Source: Sulfidibacter corallicola (GTDB taxonomy: Bacteria; Acidobacteriota; Holophagae; Acanthopleuribacterales; Acanthopleuribacteraceae). From it: 64,000 nt of DNA. The DNA lies in the NCBI RefSeq assembly GCF_017498545.1, contig NZ_CP071793.1, positions 7,930,256 through 7,994,255 on the forward strand, read 5' to 3'. This document shows positions 8,703-18,225 of the stretch, in pieces. The number at the start of each line of letters is the position of its first letter. The first letter of the stretch is position 1. The notes under the pieces were generated by a model. It worked only from the letters and a program-made list of their open reading frames with translations. It made no database searches and was not told where the DNA came from. The position numbers and the translations under genes were made by a program.

Positions 8703-9395
8703 GTGACGGAACACATTTTGGTCGCTCGAGATCTGTTCAAGTCTTTTGAAAATCCACCGGTGACGGTATTGCAGGGGATCTCACTGTCGTGGTCGCGCGG
8801 TGAGTCCATTGCGGTGGTGGGTCCCTCCGGCTGCGGCAAGAGTACGCTGCTCCACCTTTTGGGTACGTTGGACCGCCCCGACAGCGGCGAGTTGTCGATC
8901 GACGGCTGCAACCCGTTGGACATGGACGAGGTCGATCTGGCGCGGTTCCGCAACAACCTGATCGGATTCGTGTTTCAGGACCATCATTTGTTGCCGCAGT
9001 ACTCGGTCATCGAAAACGTGTTGTTGCCGATCATGGCCTTCGATCGCATTGGCGACGAGCATTTGGTTCGCGCGCGCAGCCTGCTCGACCGAATGGGGCT
9101 GGGGCACCGGCTGGACCATCGGCCCGAACAGCTTTCGGGCGGTGAGCGCCAACGCACGGCGCTGGCCCGTGCGTTGATCAAGAACCCCGCGGTGCTCCTC
9201 TGCGACGAGCCCACGGGCAGCCTGGACGGCGAGAGCGCGCGCAACGCGGCCGATCTGCTGCTGGAGCTGCATCGCGAGGAACACACCTGCCTGGTGGTGG
9301 TGACCCACAGTCCGGACCTGGCCCGGCGCATGGATCGCGAGATGACGTTGCGCGGCGGCCAATTGCAGGAGGCCGCCGCGGCGGTGGACCCGTAA
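8703..9395 (+). CDS. ABC transporter ATP-binding protein, LolD/MacB type
   Basis: A 230-residue ATPase with Walker A at about residues 40-48 (GPSGCGKST), Q-loop region GFVFQDHHLLPQYSVIENVLLP, signature LSGGERQRTALARAL and Walker B VLLCDEPTGSLDGES. The HHLLPQYSVIENVLLP stretch is typical of the LolD/MacB/FtsE subgroup, which powers lipoprotein release or mechanotransmission complexes. No LolC/E or MacB-like permease lies beside it in this window, so it must work with a partner elsewhere or alone. It starts at a GTG with no strong ribosome site and converges on the outer-membrane gene downstream, with only 15 bases between. Confidence 0.85.
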   Translation: MTEHILVARDLFKSFENPPVTVLQGISLSWSRGESIAVVGPSGCGKSTLLHLLGTLDRPDSGELSIDGCNPLDMDEVDLARFRNNLIGFVFQDHHLLPQYSVIENVLLPIMAFDRIGDEHLVRARSLLDRMGLGHRLDHRPEQLSGGERQRTALARALIKNPAVLLCDEPTGSLDGESARNAADLLLELHREEHTCLVVVTHSPDLARRMDREMTLRGGQLQEAAAAVDP

Positions 9396-9410
9396 TCGGG
9401 CCCGGAATCG

Positions 9411-10481
9411 TTACCAGGACTTTTGCCACCCCAACGTGGCGGCCAGATCGGTTTCCAATTGCGGGCCGTCCAGGTCTTGCGACACGGGCAGGGTGAAGTC
9501 CAAGGCCAGGCGATGGCCGCCCGGGAGTTTCACGTTCAGGCCGATGCCGCCGTCGAGGCGGGAACCGGCGCGCAGGTCGGTGCGAGCGGTGGGCACCATC
9601 ATCGGGTTCAGGGCCGTATCGGCGCCGTCGTAGTCCTGCCAATCGGCGTAATCCAGCGAGAGCGACACGCTGGTGGACTGCCCCAGCGGCAGTGCACCCC
9701 AAATGAAGGATTCCAAGCGATCGCCGCGGGTGTAATCGCGATCGTTCTCACCCAGGTGGATCCTGTTCTTGAGCTGGACCCCCCAGGACAGTTTGTCGGT
9801 TTGGCCGAGCCAGGTGATGCCCGGGGTGACGTCGTAGGTGCCCGAACCGGTCTGCATGGGGTAGGGGAGTTGGGCGACCGCGGCCATCGGGGTGGCGTCG
9901 GTATGGTCGATGCTGCCGGTGGGCAGGCTCACACCGAAGTTGAAATGGGCCCGCATGCGGTTGTCGTCGAAGAATTTGTACAGGCCGGTCAGCGACATGT
10001 CGCCGATGTGGCTCGAGGAGGTGGTGAATTGGGCGCCCATGCGCGTCCGATGCGCCATGTCCATATCCAGGAAGGGCGCCATCAGCATCAAGGTGAGCTG
10101 ATCGGTCGGGGCGTACATGGCGCCGAGCATGTGCATGTCCATGGTCATGTCGAGCGGCGTCACCATGAAGTTTTGCAGCACCTGTTCGGGAGTGAGGCTG
10201 TCCGTGCCGGCGCGGTTCCCGTCCATGTCCATGCGCATGAAGCGGTAGGAAACCATCCATTCGCCGCGGTTGTGGGTGTGATCGCCCATCACGTGGATCG
10301 GGGCGTGGCTGTCGGGACGGGAAGCGTCCCAGGAATTGGCCGACGGGTTGGTTTCGCCGTCGTGAGCGAAAAGCGGAAAGAGGCTGACCGCAAGCAGGAT
10401 CAGTCCATGGAAGAGGCTGCGATGAAACGAGATCGTCGCGGGCAGACGATGCCCCTGCGAGGAGAGAGACTTGGTATTCAC
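9411..10481 (-). CDS. Predicted outer-membrane beta-barrel, metal-associated type
   Basis: A 356-residue exported protein: a long basic and hydrophobic N-terminus with a cleavage-like site at FAHDG, then alternating strands ending in an aromatic residue (TLGWQKSW), as in outer-membrane barrels. The segments APIHVMGDHTHNRGEWMVSY, RFMRMDMDGNRAGTDSL and TMDMHMLGAMYAPTDQLTL are rich in His and Met and resemble a family I recall beside copper-resistance genes, often loosely named transporter. A metal role is inference from that resemblance and from the Cys-rich neighbour upstream on the same strand, 111 bases away. The GTG start at 10481 has AGGAG six bases upstream. Confidence 0.65.
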   Translation of the reverse strand: MNTKSLSSQGHRLPATISFHRSLFHGLILLAVSLFPLFAHDGETNPSANSWDASRPDSHAPIHVMGDHTHNRGEWMVSYRFMRMDMDGNRAGTDSLTPEQVLQNFMVTPLDMTMDMHMLGAMYAPTDQLTLMLMAPFLDMDMAHRTRMGAQFTTSSSHIGDMSLTGLYKFFDDNRMRAHFNFGVSLPTGSIDHTDATPMAAVAQLPYPMQTGSGTYDVTPGITWLGQTDKLSWGVQLKNRIHLGENDRDYTRGDRLESFIWGALPLGQSTSVSLSLDYADWQDYDGADTALNPMMVPTARTDLRAGSRLDGGIGLNVKLPGGHRLALDFTLPVSQDLDGPQLETDLAATLGWQKSW

Positions 10482-10592
10482 GTGATACTCCTGATATTTG
10501 ATTGCAAAAAAATCCCGTTCGCGGAACCGTCGAGAGAAGGTCCGCGCAAAGGAGCCGGCCCCACCGTGGGCCGGAGATGTGGGTGGGAGGCA

Positions 10593-11048
10593 TCAGGAGG
10601 CGATGGGGATTTTGTCCCTGGGTTCCGGTTCCCAAACCGAATGGCCGGGAAGAAAGAGTTTGGGGCTTGGATTGGGTCCGGTAAAGACGAAATGAACCGG
10701 GGTGCCGGGAACGTGCGGCGGCAGGGCGGTACCGGAGCGTTCGGGTGTGTTCCAACCGTCCGGCGCACATTGGGTCAGGGAGGGTCCGTCCGTTTCGGGG
10801 ACCTTGACCACGTCGCCCTCGTGGGTGCCGGGACAGGCGTCGCCACACCGGCAGGCCACTTTACAGCAGCAGGCGACGGCCGCCGGGGCCTCGAGCGTTT
10901 CTGTAAGGTTCCGGAAGTCCAGCCAGGATGGTTGGAACCCCGTGCTGGCCAGCAGGTACGCGAGACACAGGCACAACCCGGCCGTGGCGCGGAGCGCTTT
11001 TCGGACCCGGAGCGTGGTCGATGCTGAGCGTCCTGGTATGCGAAACAT
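10593..11048 (-). CDS. Small exported Cys-rich protein, unknown function
   Basis: A 151-residue protein starting MFRIPGRSASTTLR, with a basic region, a hydrophobic segment (ATAGLCLCLAYLLAST) and then a striking cysteine cluster: AVACCCKVACRCGDACPGTH. The remainder is Pro-rich and low in structure. The Cys and His cluster could bind a metal; it sits just upstream of a His/Met-rich outer-membrane protein and is probably co-transcribed with it. I do not recognise a family. The frame extends 16 codons further, but the ATG at 11048 gives the better signal sequence. Confidence 0.55.
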   Translation of the reverse strand: MFRIPGRSASTTLRVRKALRATAGLCLCLAYLLASTGFQPSWLDFRNLTETLEAPAAVACCCKVACRCGDACPGTHEGDVVKVPETDGPSLTQCAPDGWNTPERSGTALPPHVPGTPVHFVFTGPNPSPKLFLPGHSVWEPEPRDKIPIAS

Positions 11049-11108
11049 GAGGTTGTTGTCCCTATGATGCTTGGTGCGAGACCGGAGCCGGCGCATTCTA
11101 ACACAGTG

Positions 11109-12161
11109 TCAGTGTTTGCGACGCAGGCAGCAGCGCTTGTACTTCCGGCCACTGTGACAAGGACAAGGATCGTTTCGACCCAGCCGTTTCCGCGTTAGGA
11201 GATGATATTCCTCCGCGAAAATTTGAGCTGTATCTTGATTATAGATCCGGCTGAGCATCTCGTAGACCTTCGGATGCGCTTTTGCCAGTTTTTGGGGACT
11301 TTCGAAAAAGTATTCGGTGGTGACCGCCAGGAATTCCTGCTCGTTGGTTTTGCCGTAGGGGTCGATGGCGCCTTTCCCGCCTTTGCACACCTCGCGCATT
11401 TTCTCTTCCATCAGGTTCCGCCAGGGGGCGATCAGGTCGGGTGGCAGGGCCGCGGCGACGCCGTCGATCGAGCCGTCCCGCTTGTCCACCATGTGCGCGA
11501 ACTCGTGGATCCCCACGTTGCGTTTGTCGTGGGGGTTGGCGAAGCCGGCGACCAGGGCCGGTTCGGAGAGAATCACCACGCCGTTGTTCAGCGAGCCGTG
11601 GACCATGCCCAGGATGCGTTGGTCCTCGCCCGAGCCCACATCGTAGTTCTTGTCGAAGTTGGCGGGATAGAGCAGGACCTCGCTGAGGTATTCGTACTCC
11701 CAGTGGGGGAAACCCATGACGGGGATGACGGCGCTGGCGGCGACTAGGATGCGGTGGTGGTCGGTCACCTCCAGATCGATGCCGGAGATCGGCGTTTCGG
11801 CCAGGAACACCTGCACGAGGCGCAGAAAGCGCGCCTGGCAATCGGGCTCCAGCGCATTGTAATAGGCCACGTGTTGCTTCAGCAGCGGCTCGTAGGCTTC
11901 GGGCACCGGCTGGGCCAGGATGTTCCAGCGACGGCGCACCTTGGCCGTGAACAAACGGTAACCGACCAAGGCGCAGACGCCCGCGAGGACGAGGAGGAGG
12001 ATCGCGGCGGTGCGGTCGCGGTGTAGGTAGCCGGCCATCAACAGGATGGGCAGCGCGATCAGCGCCGACAATTTGAGCGAATTCAGTCGGTTGCGTTTTA
12101 AGGTTTGGGCGTCGACCAGCAATGGTGCCTCCGGGTTTCGGGCCAAAGATCGGCCTATCAT
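11109..12161 (-). CDS. MtfA-like M90 zinc metallopeptidase with C-terminal SEC-C motif
   Basis: A product of about 350 residues. After an N-terminal pair of membrane segments (SALIALPILLMAGYLH and ILLLVLAGVCALVGYRL) comes an MtfA-type peptidase domain with zinc-binding motif HEFAHMVDKRDG and the downstream glutamate segment NEQEFLAVTTEYFFE. The last 20 residues form a SEC-C zinc motif, GRNDPCPCHSGRKYKRCC. MtfA in enterobacteria cleaves or titrates regulators such as Mlc in the cytosol; here the membrane anchor and SEC-C tail are additions. The frame is open to a GTG at 12218; the ATG at 12161 and a GTG at 12197 with GAGG upstream are all possible starts. Confidence 0.8.
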   Translation of the reverse strand: MIGRSLARNPEAPLLVDAQTLKRNRLNSLKLSALIALPILLMAGYLHRDRTAAILLLVLAGVCALVGYRLFTAKVRRRWNILAQPVPEAYEPLLKQHVAYYNALEPDCQARFLRLVQVFLAETPISGIDLEVTDHHRILVAASAVIPVMGFPHWEYEYLSEVLLYPANFDKNYDVGSGEDQRILGMVHGSLNNGVVILSEPALVAGFANPHDKRNVGIHEFAHMVDKRDGSIDGVAAALPPDLIAPWRNLMEEKMREVCKGGKGAIDPYGKTNEQEFLAVTTEYFFESPQKLAKAHPKVYEMLSRIYNQDTAQIFAEEYHLLTRKRLGRNDPCPCHSGRKYKRCCLRRKH

Positions 12162-12218
12162 ATCAATTTGTATCCTTGCTTGATCGTGGGTTGGCACGTT
12201 CCTCTGTTTTTTTACCAC

Positions 12219-12661
12219 CGATTCGACCGAGTTCCCGGAGTTGAGAGGATAGATACCAAAGCGGATCTCGAGGGATTTTGGAGATATAGGTATGTTAGTG
12301 AGTCTTGGGGGAGAAAATCACGAGATTATAGTTTTTTTGATGTGGTGTTTTATATCATGAGATTTATTGAGATACATCTGTCCAGTCGACACAACCTGAT
12401 GGATGATGAGTATAATGAAAATGTGTCTCTCTCAGTGTTCTCTGTGAACTCAGTGGTGAATAACAAAAACCATGGAGCCCGCTGCACCACGATACCCGAA
12501 TGGGCGCCGATCACGATGCAATTCAGGAAGGTGGCTCAAATGTGACAGTAAATGTCCAGCAGCGAACATTGTCACACGCCTCGTAGATCTAAAATGAATT
12601 TAGCGGATGAGCTGACTCATTGGACATCTCGTTCCTAACTATGCTTCGAGGTGTACCTTTT
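12219..12661. other. AT-rich intergenic region
   Basis: Markedly more AT-rich than its surroundings at 12280-12480. It contains a CTCAGTGTTCTCTGTGAACT string (about 12433) followed by CAGTGGTGAATAACAAAAA, a kind of boilerplate repeat known from intergenic DNA of many bacteria. No supported gene; the frame running 12105-12545 is mostly antisense to the peptidase and has no family features. Confidence 0.5.
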
Positions 12662-14407
12662 ATGCGAATGTGGTTCCTCTTTCTTCTTTCCTTCAGTATC
12701 TTCCCACCCTGTTCCGGTCAAGTGAATATCACCGTTCCCGAATACAAGATCACTTCGCCATCCGGCCTGACGAACGAAAAATTCGGGCATATCATTAAAA
12801 AAGGGCACTTCAACGACGATGAATACGCCGATCTGCTGATCGTGGAGGCGGACTATCGAGAACGGCATGGGGAAAAGGTAGGACGGGTTTGCCTGTATTA
12901 CGGTCGGGAAGGCGATTTCCCTTCTGCGCCCGACCTGTGGATCGAAGGAACCCACGTCATCCCCTTTGCCAACAAAAGGGGCATCCACCGCATCGCTGTC
13001 GGCGATCTCGATCAAGACGGATACGATGATTTGGTCGTGGCGAATCCCACTTATGGCTCGGACGATCACGTCAAGAAACGGGGTTATTTTTCCGTTTACC
13101 TCTCCCGTTCCGACGGATCGGGTCTTCAGGCGGAGGAACCCTTTTTCACCATGGAGGGCGAGGACGAACCGCGCAGCCTGGCCCAGCGCCTGGACATCGG
13201 CGACATCAATGGCGATGGTGCCGATGACTTGGTGGTGACGGGTCCCTATGGCTTGGTCGATGGACGTTCGTACTATGGAAAAATCTACATTTGGTTTGGC
13301 GGCAACGGCATCGATGCACCGCATACCTTCGATGAGACGGCGGATTTCGTGTTCGGCGGCAGCGTCGATGACGACAATCTCGGCTTGTACCTGGTGTTGG
13401 GCGATGTCGACGGGGACGGCGTTCGAGACGTCGTCACGACCTGGGGCGACCAGCTCGGTCGCAAGATCTATATCTATCCCGGCGGACCCGAATTCCTCTC
13501 GCAACCGACCTATCGCAGCAACAACTGGCACGACCTCCGCCTTCGATTGTGCGCGGATTTCAACGGCGACGGCCGGGATGACGTGATCTTCGAAGCGCGG
13601 AATGGTAACCGTTGGGAAATGTGGCTCTTGCCTGGCGGCGACACCATTGATTTCGATGCCGCGGTTCGTCTCGAATCGTTGAACGGGTTTTTGGCGACCC
13701 ATGCCGAAGACGTCGATGGCGATGGGCTTCACGATATGTTTGTCAACGAAAGGACGGGCAACCGGCATTACGTCAATGCCTATCGCGGTCACCCCGATGC
13801 CTTCCTCGATCTGGCCAACCCCCACTTCGTGATTCAAGATCACGATGCCAGCAGGGGAGAGCTGGTGAACAATGTGGTGCCCGTGGTTCGCGATGCCTGC
13901 CGGATCGACCTGGTGGGCATGAGCAAAGCCGATCCCGACGGACAATTGGTTCACGTCTATCGCAGCGAGAAACGCCCGTTCTCGATTGACTCGGGGTGGA
14001 TCGCCCAGGGGTTGGTACCCATCGAAGTCACCCTCATGCCCGGTTGTGTCGACTTGACGGATACCGAGATTCACTGGCGCGTCGACCCCGAGATCGCACA
14101 CACCGCACAAGGGCCGACGATGACCTTTCTCTCGAATCCCGATCCCGGTGTCACGCATTGCGAAGCCACCATTACGGAGCCGGACGGCGGACAGGAACAT
14201 TCGCTCGCGTTCCAGGTGATGGTGGCCGAAGACCCGGCCTATTTCGATTACAACGGCGATGGCTGTAACAGTCGAGCCGACATCCTGGCCTTCGTCGCCG
14301 ACCGTTGGGGTTGGGATGAGGCCGACGCTGACGATCCCAACGGCGATGGACGTGTCGACATTCGCGATCTCTTCTATCTACCGATCCACGGACGGCCTTG
14401 CCCCTGA
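12662..14407 (+). CDS. Secreted FG-GAP repeat protein with dockerin-like C-terminus
   Basis: A 581-residue exported protein: MRMWFLFLLSFSIFPPCSG is a clear signal peptide. At least five calcium-loop FG-GAP/integrin-alpha motifs follow: DLDQDGYDDL, DINGDGADDL, DVDGDGVRDV, DFNGDGRDDV and DVDGDGLHDM, which build an extracellular propeller. A beta-sandwich segment precedes a C-terminal pair of calcium loops, DYNGDGCNSRADIL and DDPNGDGRVDIRDL, in dockerin-like arrangement. Such proteins act in adhesion or glycan binding; the partner is unknown. The ATG at 12662 is chosen because GAGGTG lies eight bases upstream and the signal peptide starts there. A sensor kinase gene follows in the same direction. 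Confidence 0.8.
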   Translation: MRMWFLFLLSFSIFPPCSGQVNITVPEYKITSPSGLTNEKFGHIIKKGHFNDDEYADLLIVEADYRERHGEKVGRVCLYYGREGDFPSAPDLWIEGTHVIPFANKRGIHRIAVGDLDQDGYDDLVVANPTYGSDDHVKKRGYFSVYLSRSDGSGLQAEEPFFTMEGEDEPRSLAQRLDIGDINGDGADDLVVTGPYGLVDGRSYYGKIYIWFGGNGIDAPHTFDETADFVFGGSVDDDNLGLYLVLGDVDGDGVRDVVTTWGDQLGRKIYIYPGGPEFLSQPTYRSNNWHDLRLRLCADFNGDGRDDVIFEARNGNRWEMWLLPGGDTIDFDAAVRLESLNGFLATHAEDVDGDGLHDMFVNERTGNRHYVNAYRGHPDAFLDLANPHFVIQDHDASRGELVNNVVPVVRDACRIDLVGMSKADPDGQLVHVYRSEKRPFSIDSGWIAQGLVPIEVTLMPGCVDLTDTEIHWRVDPEIAHTAQGPTMTFLSNPDPGVTHCEATITEPDGGQEHSLAFQVMVAEDPAYFDYNGDGCNSRADILAFVADRWGWDEADADDPNGDGRVDIRDLFYLPIHGRPCP

Positions 14408-14587
14408 ACTTGGGTGCGCGATGTGACCGGGCGCTTCATTCGACCCGGCTGTCGCGCCCGTTACACTTGGCGCAGGTGTGCTCGTGAACGAATCGCCGGC
14501 CTGTCCGTGCCGGGAAATTCCCTGGCGTTTTTCGAAGCCACTGGCTAATGTTTTGGTATCCGTTCCAACAATTGAGGACGAAACATC

Positions 14588-17500
14588 ATGTTTCCGATCC
14601 ACACCCTTCTTCTCTACCTGTGCTTTTCAGGCATTACTGTCGAGCGTCCGGGTCGGTATTTCCTCAAACACTACCTTCCGGAGCATATGTATCCCCAAAC
14701 ATGGGGCACCACCCAGGATGACCTGGGCAATGTCATCGTCGCGGCAAGCAACGGCGTCTTCGTGTTCAACGGCATCGAATGGCGGCATCTTTCCATCGAG
14801 AGCGATGGGCCCTATGCGCTTTCCATTCACAGGGCGGAAGACGGAAGGATCTATGTCGGTGGTTACAACGGGTTGGGTTATCTGGTGCGCGATGGGTTCC
14901 GTTACAGGTACCGATCCCTGACGGAAAGCCTGTCGCTGCCCGAACGGCCCACCTTCCGACAAATCGCCTCGACCGAAGAGGGCGTCTACTTCATCGGCGC
15001 CAAGATCCTGTGCCTGGTGAAACGGGAGCTTGCCGTGGAAAGCATCGTGCCGGCTTCGCCGATCGTCTTTGCCACACCGTGGCGAGGGGGGCTCCTGGTC
15101 CAGGAGAAGTCGCGCTCACCGTATCTCCTCGGGGTGGACGATCCGGACATCCTCGCGGCGCTGAAGCGGATCGGTGGAGAAGATCTCACCTGCGCCTTTC
15201 CCCTCGACGATCGAGGGCACGTTTTCGGAAAGGCGAATCGCCTCTACGTGTATCGTTCCGGACGCATGGAACCCTTCGCCGTCGACCACGCGCCTCTCCT
15301 GGCCCGGTCCGGACTCTATCGCGGGTGCGCACTTCCCAATGGCGACCTGGCCCTGGCCACCCGCAGCGAGGGTGTTCTCGTCTTTACCCGTGCAGGTCGG
15401 CTGCTGTCCAAAATCGATCGAGATGGTGGGCTTGCCAACGCGATCACCAACCTGTTCGTCGATGGGACCGGAGGCCTTTGGGCCTGCGCCAACAGCCAGG
15501 GACTGTTCCGAATCGAAGTGAATCGCCCGGTGACCTACTTCGACGAGCGCAGCTACGGCGGCGCGCATTTCTTCCGAAAGATGGCCACCTTTGGGGGAGA
15601 CCACTACTTTGCGGCCATGGACGGGCTCTATCGTGCCGCTTCGATGAATGCCCATCCGACCATCGATCTGGCGCCTCAGCCGGGGATGCCGCCTGGAGAG
15701 GACTGCCGCTACCTCGTACCCACGGCCGGAGGACTGCTGGTGGCCAGCCGAAGTGGTTTTTGGCGGGTGAATGAAAGTGGCGTCGAAAAGGTGGTGGATG
15801 CCTCGTTCGGCCGGCGAATCATCGCTTCCAGAGACCGAGCGAACATTTACTTCGCCATTTCCTCCGAGACGCTACACGTTCTGAACGTTACCGAAACGGA
15901 TGTGCGTGAGATCCAACGACTGGCGTTGCCCATCGATCCGGTGGTGTTGGGGGAAGATACAACGGGCGACCTGTGGCTCGCCACCGATGCACGGGGCGTG
16001 GTCCGTGTCGACTTCGCCGATCCCGTAGCTCCGCGTGTGGTAGACGTGACCGATCCGATTTTAGGGAGTCGCGAGAATTGTGAAATATTCTCCCCACAAC
16101 GGGATTTGTGGCTACAGTGTGCCGACACCCCGGTCATCGCCGTCGGCGACCGTGGTTTACATCCGCTGGCATGGTCGAACCCCGACGCCGCTCCCGAATG
16201 GGCCACCTTGATGACGCTGGATGTGGATGCCGACGGCGTGTATTGGTTCAATGCCTTGACCGAAGATGGCCAACAAATTGTCGGGACCATCGACACCGAG
16301 CGATCCGCATTTTCCTCCGAGATCCTGCTGCGATTCGGTTCCCACAAGCTCCGGAATGTCCAGTTCTTTCAAGATCCCCGCGACCGATCCATGTGGATCA
16401 CTTCCTCCTTCGGTCTGCACCGCTACCAACCCAACGGGTTCCCCGAGCGGCAACGAACCCGGACCCAAATCACCCAGATCCAGGTGGAAGCGGATTGGGC
16501 CCGCTTGTCGGCCATTCCCTTTCGACACAATTCCCTCAAGTTCTCGTTCACCAACCCGGAATACGAGGGGGAGGGCCCGCTTTTCTTTCGATATCGGTTG
16601 CTCGGTTCCCACAAGTCATCGCTGCGGGAATATTCCCCCTGGCAACCCGTAAAATATAAAGAATACAGCCATTTACCGATGGGCGACTACGTGTTCGAAG
16701 TTCAGGGGCGAAATCGTTGGGAACTACCGGCCCACCCTACCCGCGTGCCGTTCACCATCTTGAAACCCTGGTACCGGACATGGTGGGCCTATTCCGCCTA
16801 TGTCGCGGCGCTCGCCCTTCTGTTCTGGTCGCTGCTGTCCTGGCGCACCGCCAAGACTCGCCGGTACAACCGACAGTTGCAGCACGAGGTCATGCTCAAG
16901 ACCCAGGCATTGGAGGCCAACCAGCGAACCCTCGAGGTCAAGAACCGCGAACTCGTTGCGCTGCACCAGGTAAAAGAGAAATTTTTCGCCAATATCACCC
17001 ACGAATTCAGGACACCGCTCACGTTGTGTCTGGGGCCGCTGGAAGAGGTCTTGGAAGACGGGCGCATGAACCCGGAACGGCGCCGTAAAAAGCTTGATCT
17101 GGCCTTTCGCAATGCGAACCGCTTGCTGCGTTTGGTCAACCAAATATTGGACCTCTCCAAAATCCAGGTAGATGGTTTGGCACTGGCCTTCCAGCCCGTG
17201 GAGATGCGTGCCTTTCTCACCGCGAGAATCGCGTTACTGGTCGAGGCCTCGAAAAAGCACGGTGTCTCCATCCATCTGAGCGGTGAGGAGCTTGTGCTTC
17301 CCATCAGTGAAGACAAGATGGGGATCGCCGTGGACAATCTTCTGTTCAATGCACTTAAATTCACGCCGCCGGGTGGCCGCATCGAGGTTGACATGGAACG
17401 CCGGCGCGATTCGGTCGCCATCCTTTTCCGAGACACGGGGATCGGGATCGTCGCGGAGGATTTGCCCCACGTGTTTTCTCGATTCTATCAGGGCTCGCAA

Positions 17501-18103
17501 AAGGCCCTGCGAGGGGTGGGTACCGGCATCGGATTGGCCTTTACCAAAGAGATCATCGAACTTCATCGGGGCACTGTGGAACTCTCTTCCCCCGAGGGCG
17601 GCGGCACCCTGGTGGAGATAAGGCTGCCCCTGCCGGAAGCGGCGAGCGGTCAACCCGTCCGGACGGATGGGCATCGGATGTCGTCAGAAGCTTCCTCCAA
17701 TCTATCCCGTGGGCCGTCGGCAAGAGACATGGTGCTCGTCATCGACGACGAACCTGATTTCATCGATTACCTCACCGGCATCCTCGAGCCCCACTACCGG
17801 GTGGTGGTCGCGGCTTCGGGAAAACAGGGGTTGGCTCGATTCGAAGCGCATCGCCCCGTCTTGACGTTGGCCGATGTCATGCTCCCGGATGTTTCCGGTG
17901 ACGAAATCTGCCGTATCATCAAGCGAAGGCCCGGAACCCAGCATCACTCGGTCGTGCTGACTTCCGCCCGAGGAGAACGCGACTTGGCAGCCCTGGCCGA
18001 TCGTTGCCGTGCCGACGCCTATATCGCCAAACCTTTCAGGCCCGCCGAATTGTTGCATCTGCTCGCCACCATCCTCGACAAAGCGAACAACCGTCGCTCC
18101 TGA
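14588..18103 (+). CDS. Propeller-type hybrid histidine kinase (Reg_prop / Y_Y_Y / HisKA / HATPase / REC)
   Basis: A 1171-residue one-membrane-pass sensor. A signal-like N-terminus leads into about 600 residues of propeller repeats (TWGTTQDDLGNVIVAASNG and similar), a Y_Y_Y sandwich (NSLKFSFTNPEYEG to VFEVQGRNRW), and a membrane helix at about 733-755. The kinase core has the H-box FFANITHEFRTPLTL (His near 804), N-box DNLLFNALKFTPPGG and G-boxes DTGIGI and GVGTGIGLA. A receiver domain occupies about 1047-1165 with acceptor Asp in ADVMLPDVSG. This is the architecture of Bacteroidetes hybrid two-component glycan sensors but without the fused AraC output, which is encoded by the next gene. It lies between two secreted beta-rich proteins that may be its targets. 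Confidence 0.9.
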   Translation: MFPIHTLLLYLCFSGITVERPGRYFLKHYLPEHMYPQTWGTTQDDLGNVIVAASNGVFVFNGIEWRHLSIESDGPYALSIHRAEDGRIYVGGYNGLGYLVRDGFRYRYRSLTESLSLPERPTFRQIASTEEGVYFIGAKILCLVKRELAVESIVPASPIVFATPWRGGLLVQEKSRSPYLLGVDDPDILAALKRIGGEDLTCAFPLDDRGHVFGKANRLYVYRSGRMEPFAVDHAPLLARSGLYRGCALPNGDLALATRSEGVLVFTRAGRLLSKIDRDGGLANAITNLFVDGTGGLWACANSQGLFRIEVNRPVTYFDERSYGGAHFFRKMATFGGDHYFAAMDGLYRAASMNAHPTIDLAPQPGMPPGEDCRYLVPTAGGLLVASRSGFWRVNESGVEKVVDASFGRRIIASRDRANIYFAISSETLHVLNVTETDVREIQRLALPIDPVVLGEDTTGDLWLATDARGVVRVDFADPVAPRVVDVTDPILGSRENCEIFSPQRDLWLQCADTPVIAVGDRGLHPLAWSNPDAAPEWATLMTLDVDADGVYWFNALTEDGQQIVGTIDTERSAFSSEILLRFGSHKLRNVQFFQDPRDRSMWITSSFGLHRYQPNGFPERQRTRTQITQIQVEADWARLSAIPFRHNSLKFSFTNPEYEGEGPLFFRYRLLGSHKSSLREYSPWQPVKYKEYSHLPMGDYVFEVQGRNRWELPAHPTRVPFTILKPWYRTWWAYSAYVAALALLFWSLLSWRTAKTRRYNRQLQHEVMLKTQALEANQRTLEVKNRELVALHQVKEKFFANITHEFRTPLTLCLGPLEEVLEDGRMNPERRRKKLDLAFRNANRLLRLVNQILDLSKIQVDGLALAFQPVEMRAFLTARIALLVEASKKHGVSIHLSGEELVLPISEDKMGIAVDNLLFNALKFTPPGGRIEVDMERRRDSVAILFRDTGIGIVAEDLPHVFSRFYQGSQKALRGVGTGIGLAFTKEIIELHRGTVELSSPEGGGTLVEIRLPLPEAASGQPVRTDGHRMSSEASSNLSRGPSARDMVLVIDDEPDFIDYLTGILEPHYRVVVAASGKQGLARFEAHRPVLTLADVMLPDVSGDEICRIIKRRPGTQHHSVVLTSARGERDLAALADRCRADAYIAKPFRPAELLHLLATILDKANNRRS

Positions 18104-18225
18104 GACGTGCACGGCGAGGCCGCATCGCGAGTTGGCCTCTGCGAGCGTCATTCCGAAAGGGCCGATTTCGGGAGAATGTGTCGTAAACTTCGGATCATGC
18201 ATTGGATTCTCGAAGGGTGTGCGTC

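Noticed and set aside
9423..11027. 534-codon rightward frame opposite the outer-membrane and Cys-rich genes
   Set aside because: Antisense shadow in GC-rich DNA: His/Gly/Gln-rich with no domain, whereas the opposite strand has signal peptides, ribosome sites and family features.
12105..12545. 146-codon rightward frame in the AT-rich gap
   Set aside because: Mostly antisense to the peptidase start and then low-complexity AT-rich DNA, with no family likeness.
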